Shown here one piece after another: positions 54,121-60,841 of a stretch of DNA of 64,000 nt (positions within the stretch are counted from its first letter, which is position 1; the number at the start of each line of letters is the position of its first letter). The DNA comes from an uncultured Collinsella sp. (GTDB lineage Bacteria; Actinomycetota; Coriobacteriia; Coriobacteriales; Coriobacteriaceae): contig UQLD01000011.1 in the NCBI GenBank assembly GCA_900541855.1, positions 10,179 to 74,178 on the forward strand, read 5' to 3'. The notes beneath the pieces were generated by a model, which was not told where the DNA came from, searched no databases, and saw only the letters and a list, made by a program, of their open reading frames with translations. Position numbers and translations under genes: made by a program.

Positions 54121-54681
54121 ATGAAGTTTGTTTGCCCCGTTTGCGGTTATGTGGAAGAGTTCGACGGCGACCAGCTGCCCGAGGACTTCAAGTGCCCCCA
54201 GTGCGGCGTTCCCGGTTCTCGTTTCCTGAAGCAGGAGGAGGGCCAGCTCGAGTGGGCTGCCGAGCACGTCGTGGGCGTCGCCAAGATGGAGGGCGTCTCT
54301 GAGGACATCGTTGCCGACCTGCGCGCCAACTTTGAGGGCGAGTGCTCCGAGGTCGGTATGTACCTGGCCATGGCTCGCGTCGCCCATCGCGAGGGCTATC
54401 CCGAGATCGGCCTGTACTGGGAGAAAGCTGCCCACGAGGAGGCCGAGCATGCCGCCAAGTTCGCTGAGCTCCTGGGCGAGGTCGTGACCGACTCCACCAA
54501 GAAGAACCTCGAGATGCGCGTTGAGGCCGAGAACGGCGCCACCGCCGGCAAGACCGATCTTGCTAAGCGCGCCAAGGCCGCTGGCCTCGATGCCATCCAC
54601 GACACCGTGCACGAGATGGCTCGCGACGAGGCCCGCCACGGCAAGGCTTTCGCCGGCCTGCTCAAGCGCTACTTTGGCTAA
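54121..54681 (+). CDS. Reverse rubrerythrin (rubredoxin plus diiron ferritin-like)
   Basis: Peroxide-reducing diiron protein of 186 residues. The rubredoxin domain comes first (CPVCG at 5-9, CPQCG at 34-38), followed by the four-helix diiron domain with FEGECSEVGMYLAMARVA, EEAEHAAKF and MARDEARHGKAF. This order is the reverse of classical rubrerythrin and is typical of strict anaerobes. ATG 54121 follows AAAGGATCGAATC. Strong codon bias suggests high expression. Monocistronic with a terminator. Confidence 0.93.
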   Translation: MKFVCPVCGYVEEFDGDQLPEDFKCPQCGVPGSRFLKQEEGQLEWAAEHVVGVAKMEGVSEDIVADLRANFEGECSEVGMYLAMARVAHREGYPEIGLYWEKAAHEEAEHAAKFAELLGEVVTDSTKKNLEMRVEAENGATAGKTDLAKRAKAAGLDAIHDTVHEMARDEARHGKAFAGLLKRYFG

Positions 54682-54714
54682 GCCAACCGCCTGAGACATA
54701 ACCTCTAGCTTGAT

Positions 54715-54746
54715 GAGGCCCGGACCATATTGGTTCGGGCCTTTTT
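54715..54746 (+). terminator. Terminator of the rubrerythrin gene
   Basis: AGGCCCGGACC / GGTTCGGGCCT stem with an ATATT loop (one wobble pair), then TTTT. Confidence 0.88.
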
Positions 54747-54812
54747 CGTGCCTCACAAACTTGTTAACTACCTGAAATAGGACCGCCTTCGGCATAGGTT
54801 TCTCGTCAAAAA

Positions 54813-54935
54813 CTAAGTGAGTAGACTTTTTGGAACTTGCCGAGCACGCCATCCATATTGCTTTATAAAGCCGCAGGTAAATGACTTGTTTCAAAACGGC
54901 CTGGTCGCCAAAGTGCTAAAAGCCTACTCACTTAG
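54813..54935 (+). repeat. 123-bp interspersed repeat, copy B
   Basis: Same length, ends and central CCGCAGGTA as copies A and C, and much closer to C (shared CTTGTTnCAAAAC, GCCTGGTCGCCAAAGT). Its right end forms the last two sense codons and the stop of the minus gene 54924-56051 (Leu-Ser-Glu-stop from CTAAGTGAGTAG). Confidence 0.92.
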
Positions 54936-56051
54936 AACCGCAGCCGTCCACGATCGAGCCATTTTGTGTCTAGCGGGCATCTTTCCGTCGATTACTCCCA
55001 ATTTTGTCCAGTCAACGAATAGTTCAGACCGGAGTAATGCCTCAGCCCTTTGCTCATCTGAGCTTTTATCACGATATTCAGCATCGAGCATCCTGCATAC
55101 GGTCTTAACGATCGCGCGGAATCTACCCTCATCGGATATCTGTCTGTGTGTCAGGAGAAGTACATCGTAGCCCATGGCCTGAAGGGCCGTCATGCGGTCA
55201 GCGTCACGCAAGCCATCCCCTGCGCGTCCGTGCGAGGCCTTTCCCTGACATTCAATGGCCACCTGTCGCCTACCGTCCGGTGAAGAAAGAAGTAGGTCGA
55301 TATATACACGGGACTTTCCCACAATCGCTCGAGCATTTGTGTTTAGCATCACTTCAACATTAAGCTCTATGTCGCAAAAACCTTCGCCTCCCAGGGATCG
55401 CGGCAGTGCAAGTAGCAAATACGCCTCGACCTCAAAAGGCGACGCGGCACCCAATGGAACGAGTTGCGATACCGCCATAAATCTATTGCCGTAACGCACC
55501 CCGCAAACATCTGAACAAAAACGGTCAAGGTCTCCGCCCAAAACCAAAGCGTCTCGACGCCATAAATTTGAGGCGGTGCCGTCCTCGGACGGGCAGCGCA
55601 CCCAACCGAACGTTGTCGAAATCGCGCCCGAATCAATTGCACGCGAAAGCTCCGCCTCAAGTGCCGCCGGCAGAGCGCACACCGCAAACAAGCCATACAT
55701 CTCCGCCAATACCAAAAGAAGCTGGAGATCCGTCAGGTGCCGCGACATGATGAATGCCGTCAGTAGAGGAGACGTAATCAAAAACCCATGCTCCGTTTCC
55801 AGCACGGATTCCCTGGGAAGCTCACCAAGAAACAGCCGCTGCCTAATGCTGGCTGGACAAGTCCGTTTGTTTCTCGTCCGAACCAATGTATACAACGGAA
55901 AACCGAGCGCGACCGCAGCCGTCGGGTTGCGGGCGAGATCATATCGCTGCCGGTCTTCTTCCGCTCGTGGAAGCGGCGGACACAAAGCGCGGACTTGAGG
56001 AGGCAAACGCCAGTACCTAAAAGCCGATATGTCACAAAGTAAATCCTTCAT
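54924..56051 (-). CDS. DUF559/Vsr-like endonuclease-fold protein with unassigned N-terminal domain
   Basis: A 375-residue protein. The C-terminal third has YIDLLLSSPDGRRQVAIECQ, then RDADRMTALQAMGYDVLLLT and HRQI. This is the order of the DUF559/very-short-patch-repair fold (Asp, Glu-x-Gln/Lys, Arg-Asp, GYxVLxxTxRQ). The N-terminal 220 residues, including ITSPLLTAFIMSRHLTDLQLLL, have no clear relation; similar proteins in actinobacteria carry AbiEi-type domains there. ATG 56051 (GTG 56057 possible), weak Shine-Dalgarno. Base composition is less GC-rich than its neighbours. It is bracketed by repeats B and C, one of which supplies its stop codon. Confidence 0.6.
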   Translation of the reverse strand: MKDLLCDISAFRYWRLPPQVRALCPPLPRAEEDRQRYDLARNPTAAVALGFPLYTLVRTRNKRTCPASIRQRLFLGELPRESVLETEHGFLITSPLLTAFIMSRHLTDLQLLLVLAEMYGLFAVCALPAALEAELSRAIDSGAISTTFGWVRCPSEDGTASNLWRRDALVLGGDLDRFCSDVCGVRYGNRFMAVSQLVPLGAASPFEVEAYLLLALPRSLGGEGFCDIELNVEVMLNTNARAIVGKSRVYIDLLLSSPDGRRQVAIECQGKASHGRAGDGLRDADRMTALQAMGYDVLLLTHRQISDEGRFRAIVKTVCRMLDAEYRDKSSDEQRAEALLRSELFVDWTKLGVIDGKMPARHKMARSWTAAVLSE

Positions 56052-56104
56052 AGGCACAGGAAAACACGAATTTCAACCCAGTCAGTCACGCATTGGCGCG
56101 AACG

Positions 56105-56213
56105 CACCAAAAATGGTGCCGAACGGACTGCCAAGTTTTCAACAGCCCTCCCCAACTGGCCAAAAGCTTGCCGAGAGCTGGACGAAGTTCTGTTGAAAAC
56201 CCCATTTTTTTTC
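56105..56213 (+). promoter_or_regulatory. Structured leader or terminator upstream of the endonuclease-like gene
   Basis: GCACCA-AAAA-TGGTGC lies near 56104-56119. GTTTTCAACAG at 56135-56145 is perfectly inverted at 56190-56200, and the plus strand continues into CCCATTTTTTTTC. A plus-strand transcript would thus end in a stem followed by eight T. Alternatively it is the folded 5' leader of the minus-strand gene. It occupies most of the 56052-56235 gap. Confidence 0.45.
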
Positions 56214-56235
56214 TCATGCAGAAGCTTTGCGCGAC

Positions 56236-56356
56236 AAGTGAGTAGACTTTTTTGAACATCCCGAGCAGCCCGGTCATCCTGCTTTTCAAAACCGCAGGTA
56301 GATAGCTTGTTACAAAACTGCCTGGTCGCCAAAGTTCCAAAAGCCTACTCACTTAG
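56236..56356 (+). repeat. 123-bp interspersed repeat, copy C
   Basis: Copy C matches B closely; its first two bases (CT) are changed, leaving AAGTGAGTAG at the left end. The right end CTACTCACTTAG supplies the Leu-Ser-Glu-stop of pdxR on the minus strand. Left inner arm TTTTTTGAAC pairs with right inner arm GTTCCAAAA. Confidence 0.92.
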
Positions 56357-57784
56357 GTTGCAGAGTGCTCCCATTAGCTGCGATTCCAAGGTATTTAGCG
56401 CTTTTGAACTCAAATCGTCATACTGAACAAGAATTTGACTTGAGTTTTCAGGGACAAATGCGCCATCGGCACACCAATAACAGTCACTGATATCGACAAA
56501 AGGGATACTCGAGCGCGTGAGGGCCCGCACAAAAGAGCTTCCGCCCGCTCCGCGCTCCGCAACCACGGTGCAGTAAAGGCCCGCGTCTGCATGTTCGATC
56601 GAGACCTCCCCTGCCGGAAACGCTTTCCGCACAAGCGACGTCAGGCCATCACGCGCCTCGCGAGCACGAACGCGCACGCGGTTCGCATGTCGCTCGTAAT
56701 CACCCGATTCCAGCAAACGCGCCAAAGCGACCTGGTCAACAGAGCTCACCGACGAGGCGTAGAAACCAAGGTTGCGCCTAAACCGCTCCATTAGCTCATC
56801 GGGCAACACCATATACGCCAAACGCAACGCCGATGAAAGGCTCTTCGAAAACGTGTTGGTGTAGATAACCGACTGGGCGGCATCGATCGACGCGAGCGCG
56901 GGAATCGGCTTGCCGGCAAGGCGAAACTCACAATCAAAGTCATCTTCGATGAGATACCGACCTGGTCGCTCGGCGGCCCAGCTCAGTAGCGCATAGCGAC
57001 GCGCAATACTCGTCACAAGGCCGGTCGGATACTGATGAGACGGCATCAAGTGAAGGACATCGGTCCCGCTTTTCTGCAGAGTGCTCAAGTCCACGCCCTC
57101 ATCATCCAACGGGATATGTCGTACTTGGCAGCCCATAGCCTGATAGATACGCGTCAGACGCAAATAGCCCGGGTCCTCAACGGCATACACCTTGTCGGCT
57201 CCAAGCAACTGAACCAACATGGTATCGAGCAGCTGGGCGCCTGCACCGATAACAATGTTGTTGGGGTCGACATTCATGCCCCTTGTCCCACGCAGATGGT
57301 GAGCAATTGCGCGTCGCAGCCGAGCGGTGCCCTGCGCCGGTGCGGGCGAAAAGATTTCGCGCTCATCTTCGGATGCCAGCGTCGCCCGTAGTGCGCTTTG
57401 CCAAAGCCGCGCCGCCTCCAAAGCGGAAGGAGAAAGTGCATCGAACAGCTCGACCTGTCCGTTGACATCATGCGCGCTGAGGCCCACAGAGACGGTATCT
57501 CGGTCGATGCCCTGCGAAGCCAAAGGCAAAACCGGTGCATCCGGAAGCTTGCAAGCGTAGTAGCCACGACGCGGCATTGAGCAAATATAGCCCTCGGCAA
57601 GTAACTGGCTATATGCATTCTCGATGGTAATGACACTGATTCCCAGATGACTGGCAAAGGCGCGCTTAGACGGAAGATGCTCCCCCGCCACAATACGTCC
57701 AGCAACAATATCATCTCGAATTTGCTGGTAAACATACTCATAAAGCGATGCTTCGCCGCGTTTTTCCAAATTGTAGTCAAGCAT
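56345..57784 (-). CDS. pdxR: MocR-type GntR regulator/aminotransferase, PdxR-like
   Basis: A 479-residue fusion of an N-terminal GntR winged helix (about 10-75, LPSKRAFASHLGISVITIENAYSQL) and a fold-type I aminotransferase domain. The PLP lysine is in TNTFSKSLSSALR near residue 311, after EDDFDCEFR. MocR proteins of the PdxR type bind PLP and control pyridoxal phosphate synthesis. Divergent placement before pdxS/pdxT supports that role. ATG 57784 follows AGGTGG. The stop codon lies within repeat copy C. Confidence 0.88.
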   Translation of the reverse strand: MLDYNLEKRGEASLYEYVYQQIRDDIVAGRIVAGEHLPSKRAFASHLGISVITIENAYSQLLAEGYICSMPRRGYYACKLPDAPVLPLASQGIDRDTVSVGLSAHDVNGQVELFDALSPSALEAARLWQSALRATLASEDEREIFSPAPAQGTARLRRAIAHHLRGTRGMNVDPNNIVIGAGAQLLDTMLVQLLGADKVYAVEDPGYLRLTRIYQAMGCQVRHIPLDDEGVDLSTLQKSGTDVLHLMPSHQYPTGLVTSIARRYALLSWAAERPGRYLIEDDFDCEFRLAGKPIPALASIDAAQSVIYTNTFSKSLSSALRLAYMVLPDELMERFRRNLGFYASSVSSVDQVALARLLESGDYERHANRVRVRAREARDGLTSLVRKAFPAGEVSIEHADAGLYCTVVAERGAGGSSFVRALTRSSIPFVDISDCYWCADGAFVPENSSQILVQYDDLSSKALNTLESQLMGALCNLSE

Positions 57785-57795
57785 GAGTTTGCCAC

Positions 57796-57839
57796 CTGAC
57801 CTTATCGAGCTGTTCAATCTGGTATTAGGCTGACCTTAT
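57796..57839. promoter_or_regulatory. Direct repeats in the pdxR-pdxS control region
   Basis: CTGACCTTAT occurs at 57796-57805 and again at 57830-57839. MocR/PdxR regulators usually bind direct repeats between their own gene and the target operon, so these are the best operator candidates. Confidence 0.5.
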
Positions 57840-57929
57840 TATTATCTCGAAAACTGAGTATTTTGCCATACCCAGCTCCCCGATAGGATGTTCCGTCAAG
57901 CAATGCACATGCCAACCAAGGGAGCAACC

Positions 57930-58820
57930 ATGGCAGAACAGACCAGCAAGGCCGATCGCGTCAAACTCAATCGCGAACTCGCGCAGATGCTCAAGGGCGG
58001 CGTCATCATGGACGTCACCACGCCCGAGCAGGCACGCATCGCCGAGGAGGCAGGCGCCTGCGCCGTCATGGCACTCGAGCGCATCCCGGCCGACATCCGT
58101 GCCGCAGGCGGCGTCTCGCGCATGAGCGACCCCAAGATGATCAAGGGCATCCAAGAGGCCGTCTCCATCCCTGTTATGGCCAAGTGCCGCATCGGTCACA
58201 TTGTCGAGGCGCAGGTCCTGCAGGCTATCGAGATCGATTACATCGACGAGTCCGAGGTTCTCTCCCCTGCCGATGACGTCTATCACATCGACAAGACCCA
58301 GTTTGACGTGCCATTTGTCTGCGGCGCCCGCGATCTGGGCGAGGCGCTGCGCCGTGTTGCCGAGGGCGCCACTATGATTCGCACCAAGGGTGAGCCGGGT
58401 ACGGGCGACGTCGTTCAGGCCGTGCGTCACATGCGCAAGATCCAAAAGCAGATCCGCGACGTTGTTGCCCTGTGCGACGACGAGCTCTTTGAGGCAGCCA
58501 AGCAACTGCAGGTTCCGGTCGAGCTGGTACGCGAGGTCCATGCCACGGGCAAGCTTCCCGTCGTGAACTTTGCCGCCGGCGGCGTAGCGACCCCGGCCGA
58601 TGCCGCGCTGATGATGCAGCTGGGTGCCGAGGGCGTCTTTGTCGGCTCGGGCATCTTTAAGAGCGGCGACCCCGCCAAGCGCGCCGCTGCCATCGTCAAG
58701 GCCGTGGCAAACTTCACCGATGCCAGGCTCATCGCCGAGCTTTCGGAGGACCTGGGCGAGGCCATGGTGGGCATTAACGCCGACGAAATCGAGATTATCA
58801 TGGAAGAGCGCGGGCGCTAG
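57930..58820 (+). CDS. pdxS: Pyridoxal 5'-phosphate synthase subunit PdxS
   Basis: PLP synthase lyase subunit of 296 residues; makes PLP from ribose 5-phosphate, glyceraldehyde 3-phosphate and ammonia from PdxT. Seen are LAQMLKGGVIMDVTTPEQA, the two catalytic Lys in VMAKCRIGH and IRTKGEPGTGD, and AAGGVATPADAALMMQLG. ATG 57930 follows AAGGGAGCAACC. pdxT starts 21 bases downstream. Confidence 0.96.
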   Translation: MAEQTSKADRVKLNRELAQMLKGGVIMDVTTPEQARIAEEAGACAVMALERIPADIRAAGGVSRMSDPKMIKGIQEAVSIPVMAKCRIGHIVEAQVLQAIEIDYIDESEVLSPADDVYHIDKTQFDVPFVCGARDLGEALRRVAEGATMIRTKGEPGTGDVVQAVRHMRKIQKQIRDVVALCDDELFEAAKQLQVPVELVREVHATGKLPVVNFAAGGVATPADAALMMQLGAEGVFVGSGIFKSGDPAKRAAAIVKAVANFTDARLIAELSEDLGEAMVGINADEIEIIMEERGR

Positions 58821-58840
58821 TCCAGCAGAAAGGATCGCAC

Positions 58841-59428
58841 ATGAGCGATTATGCAGACCAAACGGTTGCCGTGCTGGCGGTCCAAGGCGCTTTTGCCGAG
58901 CACGAGGCAAGACTATTCGAGCTTGGCGCACACTGTATTGAGCTGAGGCAGGCGGCTGATTTGAAGCAGGACTTTGACCGTCTGGTACTTCCCGGCGGCG
59001 AGTCTACCGTTCAAGGGAAGCTGCTTGATGAGTTGGGCATGCTCGAGGAGCTTCGTGCCCGTATCGCTGAAGGTATGCCCGTCCTGGGTACCTGCGCCGG
59101 CCTGATTCTACTGGCTCACGACCTTGCCGCCCATGACGATAAGGGCACGCCGCGTCTGGAAACCATGGATGTACTTGTCGAGCGCAATGCCTACGGCAGG
59201 CAGCTCGGCAGCTTTCGAACCAAGGGGCAAATAGCCGGCATCGACGGTGAAGTGCCGCTGACGTTTATCCGCGCGCCCCGCATCGTCGAGGTCCACGGCG
59301 ACGCCAAGGCCTTAGCGAAAGTCGACGGTCGTATTGTCGCCGCCCGTCAGGGCAACCAGCTCGGCGTAACCTTCCACCCCGAGCTCGACGACGATACCCG
59401 CCTCCACGAACTGTTCCTACAAATGTAG
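58841..59428 (+). CDS. pdxT: Pyridoxal 5'-phosphate synthase glutaminase subunit PdxT
   Basis: A 195-residue class I glutamine amidotransferase that feeds ammonia to PdxS. It has LPGGESTVQGKLL, nucleophile Cys in LGTCAGLILLA near residue 84, and the His-Glu pair in FHPELDDD near the C-terminus. ATG has AAAGG upstream. Last gene of pdxST; the following 349-bp gap holds only hairpins. Confidence 0.95.
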   Translation: MSDYADQTVAVLAVQGAFAEHEARLFELGAHCIELRQAADLKQDFDRLVLPGGESTVQGKLLDELGMLEELRARIAEGMPVLGTCAGLILLAHDLAAHDDKGTPRLETMDVLVERNAYGRQLGSFRTKGQIAGIDGEVPLTFIRAPRIVEVHGDAKALAKVDGRIVAARQGNQLGVTFHPELDDDTRLHELFLQM

Positions 59429-59451
59429 GCATCGAAATCAACAAACGAAAC

Positions 59452-59515
59452 GAGAGTGGATGATCTCCCACTTTGAGCTTGAATGCAGGCTCAAACCGGG
59501 AGATCATCCACTCTC
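59452..59515. repeat. Long perfect palindrome after pdxT (18-bp arms)
   Basis: GAGAGTGGATGATCTCCC (59452-59469) is perfectly complementary to 59498-59515. Inside, TTGAGC/GCTCAA continue the stem after a 3x3 internal loop. No T tract follows. Confidence 0.85.
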
Positions 59516-59526
59516 ATGCTATGCAA

Positions 59527-59576
59527 TCGTTGGGGACGTTCTTAAACGACTAGTCAAACAAGAACGTCCCCAACGA
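59527..59576. repeat. Second long palindrome after pdxT (17-bp arms, GGGGAC core)
   Basis: TCGTTGGGGACGTTCTT (59527-59543) is perfectly complementary to 59560-59576. The 16-base loop contains the palindrome GACTAGTC. It lies 11 bases from the preceding palindrome. Confidence 0.85.
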
Positions 59577-59666
59577 CTATCTTTTAGCAGGTCTGGATCA
59601 TGGCAATGCCGATGTTTTGGCACCGACAGCGAGCGCCTACCAGAGCGAACAAATTGGCATGAAAAG

Positions 59667-59699
59667 AGGACGGCATAGACCTTCTGGTCATGCCGTCCT
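59667..59699. terminator. Bidirectional terminator between pdxT and the RGG protein gene
   Basis: AGGACGGCATAGACC / GGTCATGCCGTCCT (one bulge, TTCT loop), flanked by AAAAG on the left and CTCTTT on the right. On the minus strand the tail is CTCTTTTC. Confidence 0.65.
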
Positions 59700-59745
59700 C
59701 TTTGAATGACAAGTTGTCGCTCTGGTGGGCGCGCAGCGTCAACTA

Positions 59746-59773
59746 GTTACGCGGTTTGGTAAAACCGCGTAAC
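59746..59773 (-). repeat. 12-bp perfect hairpin after the RGG protein gene
   Basis: GTTACGCGGTTT / AAACCGCGTAAC with loop GGTA, 4 bases beyond the stop codon of the minus gene. It lacks a T tract; a 3'-end protecting stem is likely. Confidence 0.7.
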
Positions 59774-59777
59774 CCAA

Positions 59778-60689
59778 CTAGAAGCGGTTACCGCGGAAGC
59801 CGCCACCGTTGCGGCCGCCACGGTCGCCACCGCGACCGCCGCGGTCGTTACCACGGTTGCCGCCGAAGCCGCCACGGTTGCCGCCGCGGTCGCCATAGCC
59901 ACCACGGTTGCCACCAAAGCCGCCGCGACCGCCACGGTCGCCGCCACGGTCACCAAAGCCGCCGCGGCCGCCACGGTCGCCACCGCGACCGCCGCGGTCG
60001 CCACCACGGCCACCGCGGTCACCAAAGCCGCCACGGCCGCCTCGATCGCCACCGCGACCGCCACGGTCGTCACGGCCGCCGCGAGGACCGCGGTCCTCGT
60101 CCAGGCCCATGGCGACAAGCGGAGCGATAACCTTATCGAGAGCGGCCATCAGCTCGGTGGCCTCCTCGTAAGAAAGCTCGGGCAGGAGCTTCTCCTTCTT
60201 GTTGGCAAGCTCGACCAGGCCCTCAGCGGCATCCTCGGCAGCGAAGACGACGATCTTGCGCATATCGCCCTCGGCGTCGTCGATACGGCCGACCAGATCG
60301 GCGGCCTCGGCCTCGGCCATCAGGCCATCGAGCTCACGGAGGCGCATGCCCAGCAGGTCGGACATTTCCTTCTGCTCCATCTTGGGCTTGAGGTCAAGAA
60401 GCTTGATGGCGCGCTCGATGTTCGCCATGCGCTCGGCCTTGGCCTCCTCCTCCTTGGAAATAGCAAAGCGACGGCTACGCAGCAGGCGGGCGGCCTTCTG
60501 CATCTTGTCCATCAGCTCTTCGTCATCGTAATCAACGGCGGCCTTGACAACCTCGGCCTCCTCCTCGGCGGAAACCTCGTCAGCAGCCTCAACCTCGGCA
60601 GCTTCGGTCTCCACGGTCTCGACTGCCTCGACCTCGGCAGCCATGGTCTCGTTCTCGGTCTCGTTCATGATCTCTTCGTTCTCAGACAT
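59778..60689 (-). CDS. Acidic / MarR-like winged-helix / RGG-repeat protein
   Basis: A 303-residue protein in three parts. Residues 1-57 are almost all Glu/Ala/Val with no basic residue. Residues 60-190 resemble a MarR winged helix (AIKLLDLKPKMEQKEMSDLL, GMRLRELDGLMAEAEAADLV). From about 198 the tail has some 20 RGG units with Phe, Tyr and Asn (DRGGRGGFGDRGG pattern). RGG tails in eukaryotes bind RNA and drive condensates; in bacteria they are uncommon. ATG 60689 follows AGGAGTCTC. Not recognised as a named protein; nucleic-acid binding is inferred. Confidence 0.7.
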   Translation of the reverse strand: MSENEEIMNETENETMAAEVEAVETVETEAAEVEAADEVSAEEEAEVVKAAVDYDDEELMDKMQKAARLLRSRRFAISKEEEAKAERMANIERAIKLLDLKPKMEQKEMSDLLGMRLRELDGLMAEAEAADLVGRIDDAEGDMRKIVVFAAEDAAEGLVELANKKEKLLPELSYEEATELMAALDKVIAPLVAMGLDEDRGPRGGRDDRGGRGGDRGGRGGFGDRGGRGGDRGGRGGDRGGRGGFGDRGGDRGGRGGFGGNRGGYGDRGGNRGGFGGNRGNDRGGRGGDRGGRNGGGFRGNRF

Positions 60690-60841
60690 GAGACTCCTTC
60701 TTGGCCCTCTCGGGCATCATCGCCCCATTCGCGGGGCCCGTCGCGCACTCTTTGCGCTTTAAACATTCATGCCTCTCGGCAAAACGTGCATTAGTTTATG
60801 GTGTCGCCATCCAATCTAGCTGCAGAATCTATGTGCACACA

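Noticed and set aside
54010..54894. 294-codon minus frame opposite rubrerythrin
   Set aside because: Shadow of the highly codon-biased rubrerythrin gene.
56086..56352. 88-codon frame through repeat C, and similar frames through A (44680-44913) and B (54817-55170)
   Set aside because: The symmetric ends give the same Val-Ser-Arg-Leu...Lys-Lys-Val-Tyr-Ser-Leu sequence on either strand by necessity. Copy B has an internal stop in the matching frame, and the inner sequence co-varies as a hairpin rather than as codons.
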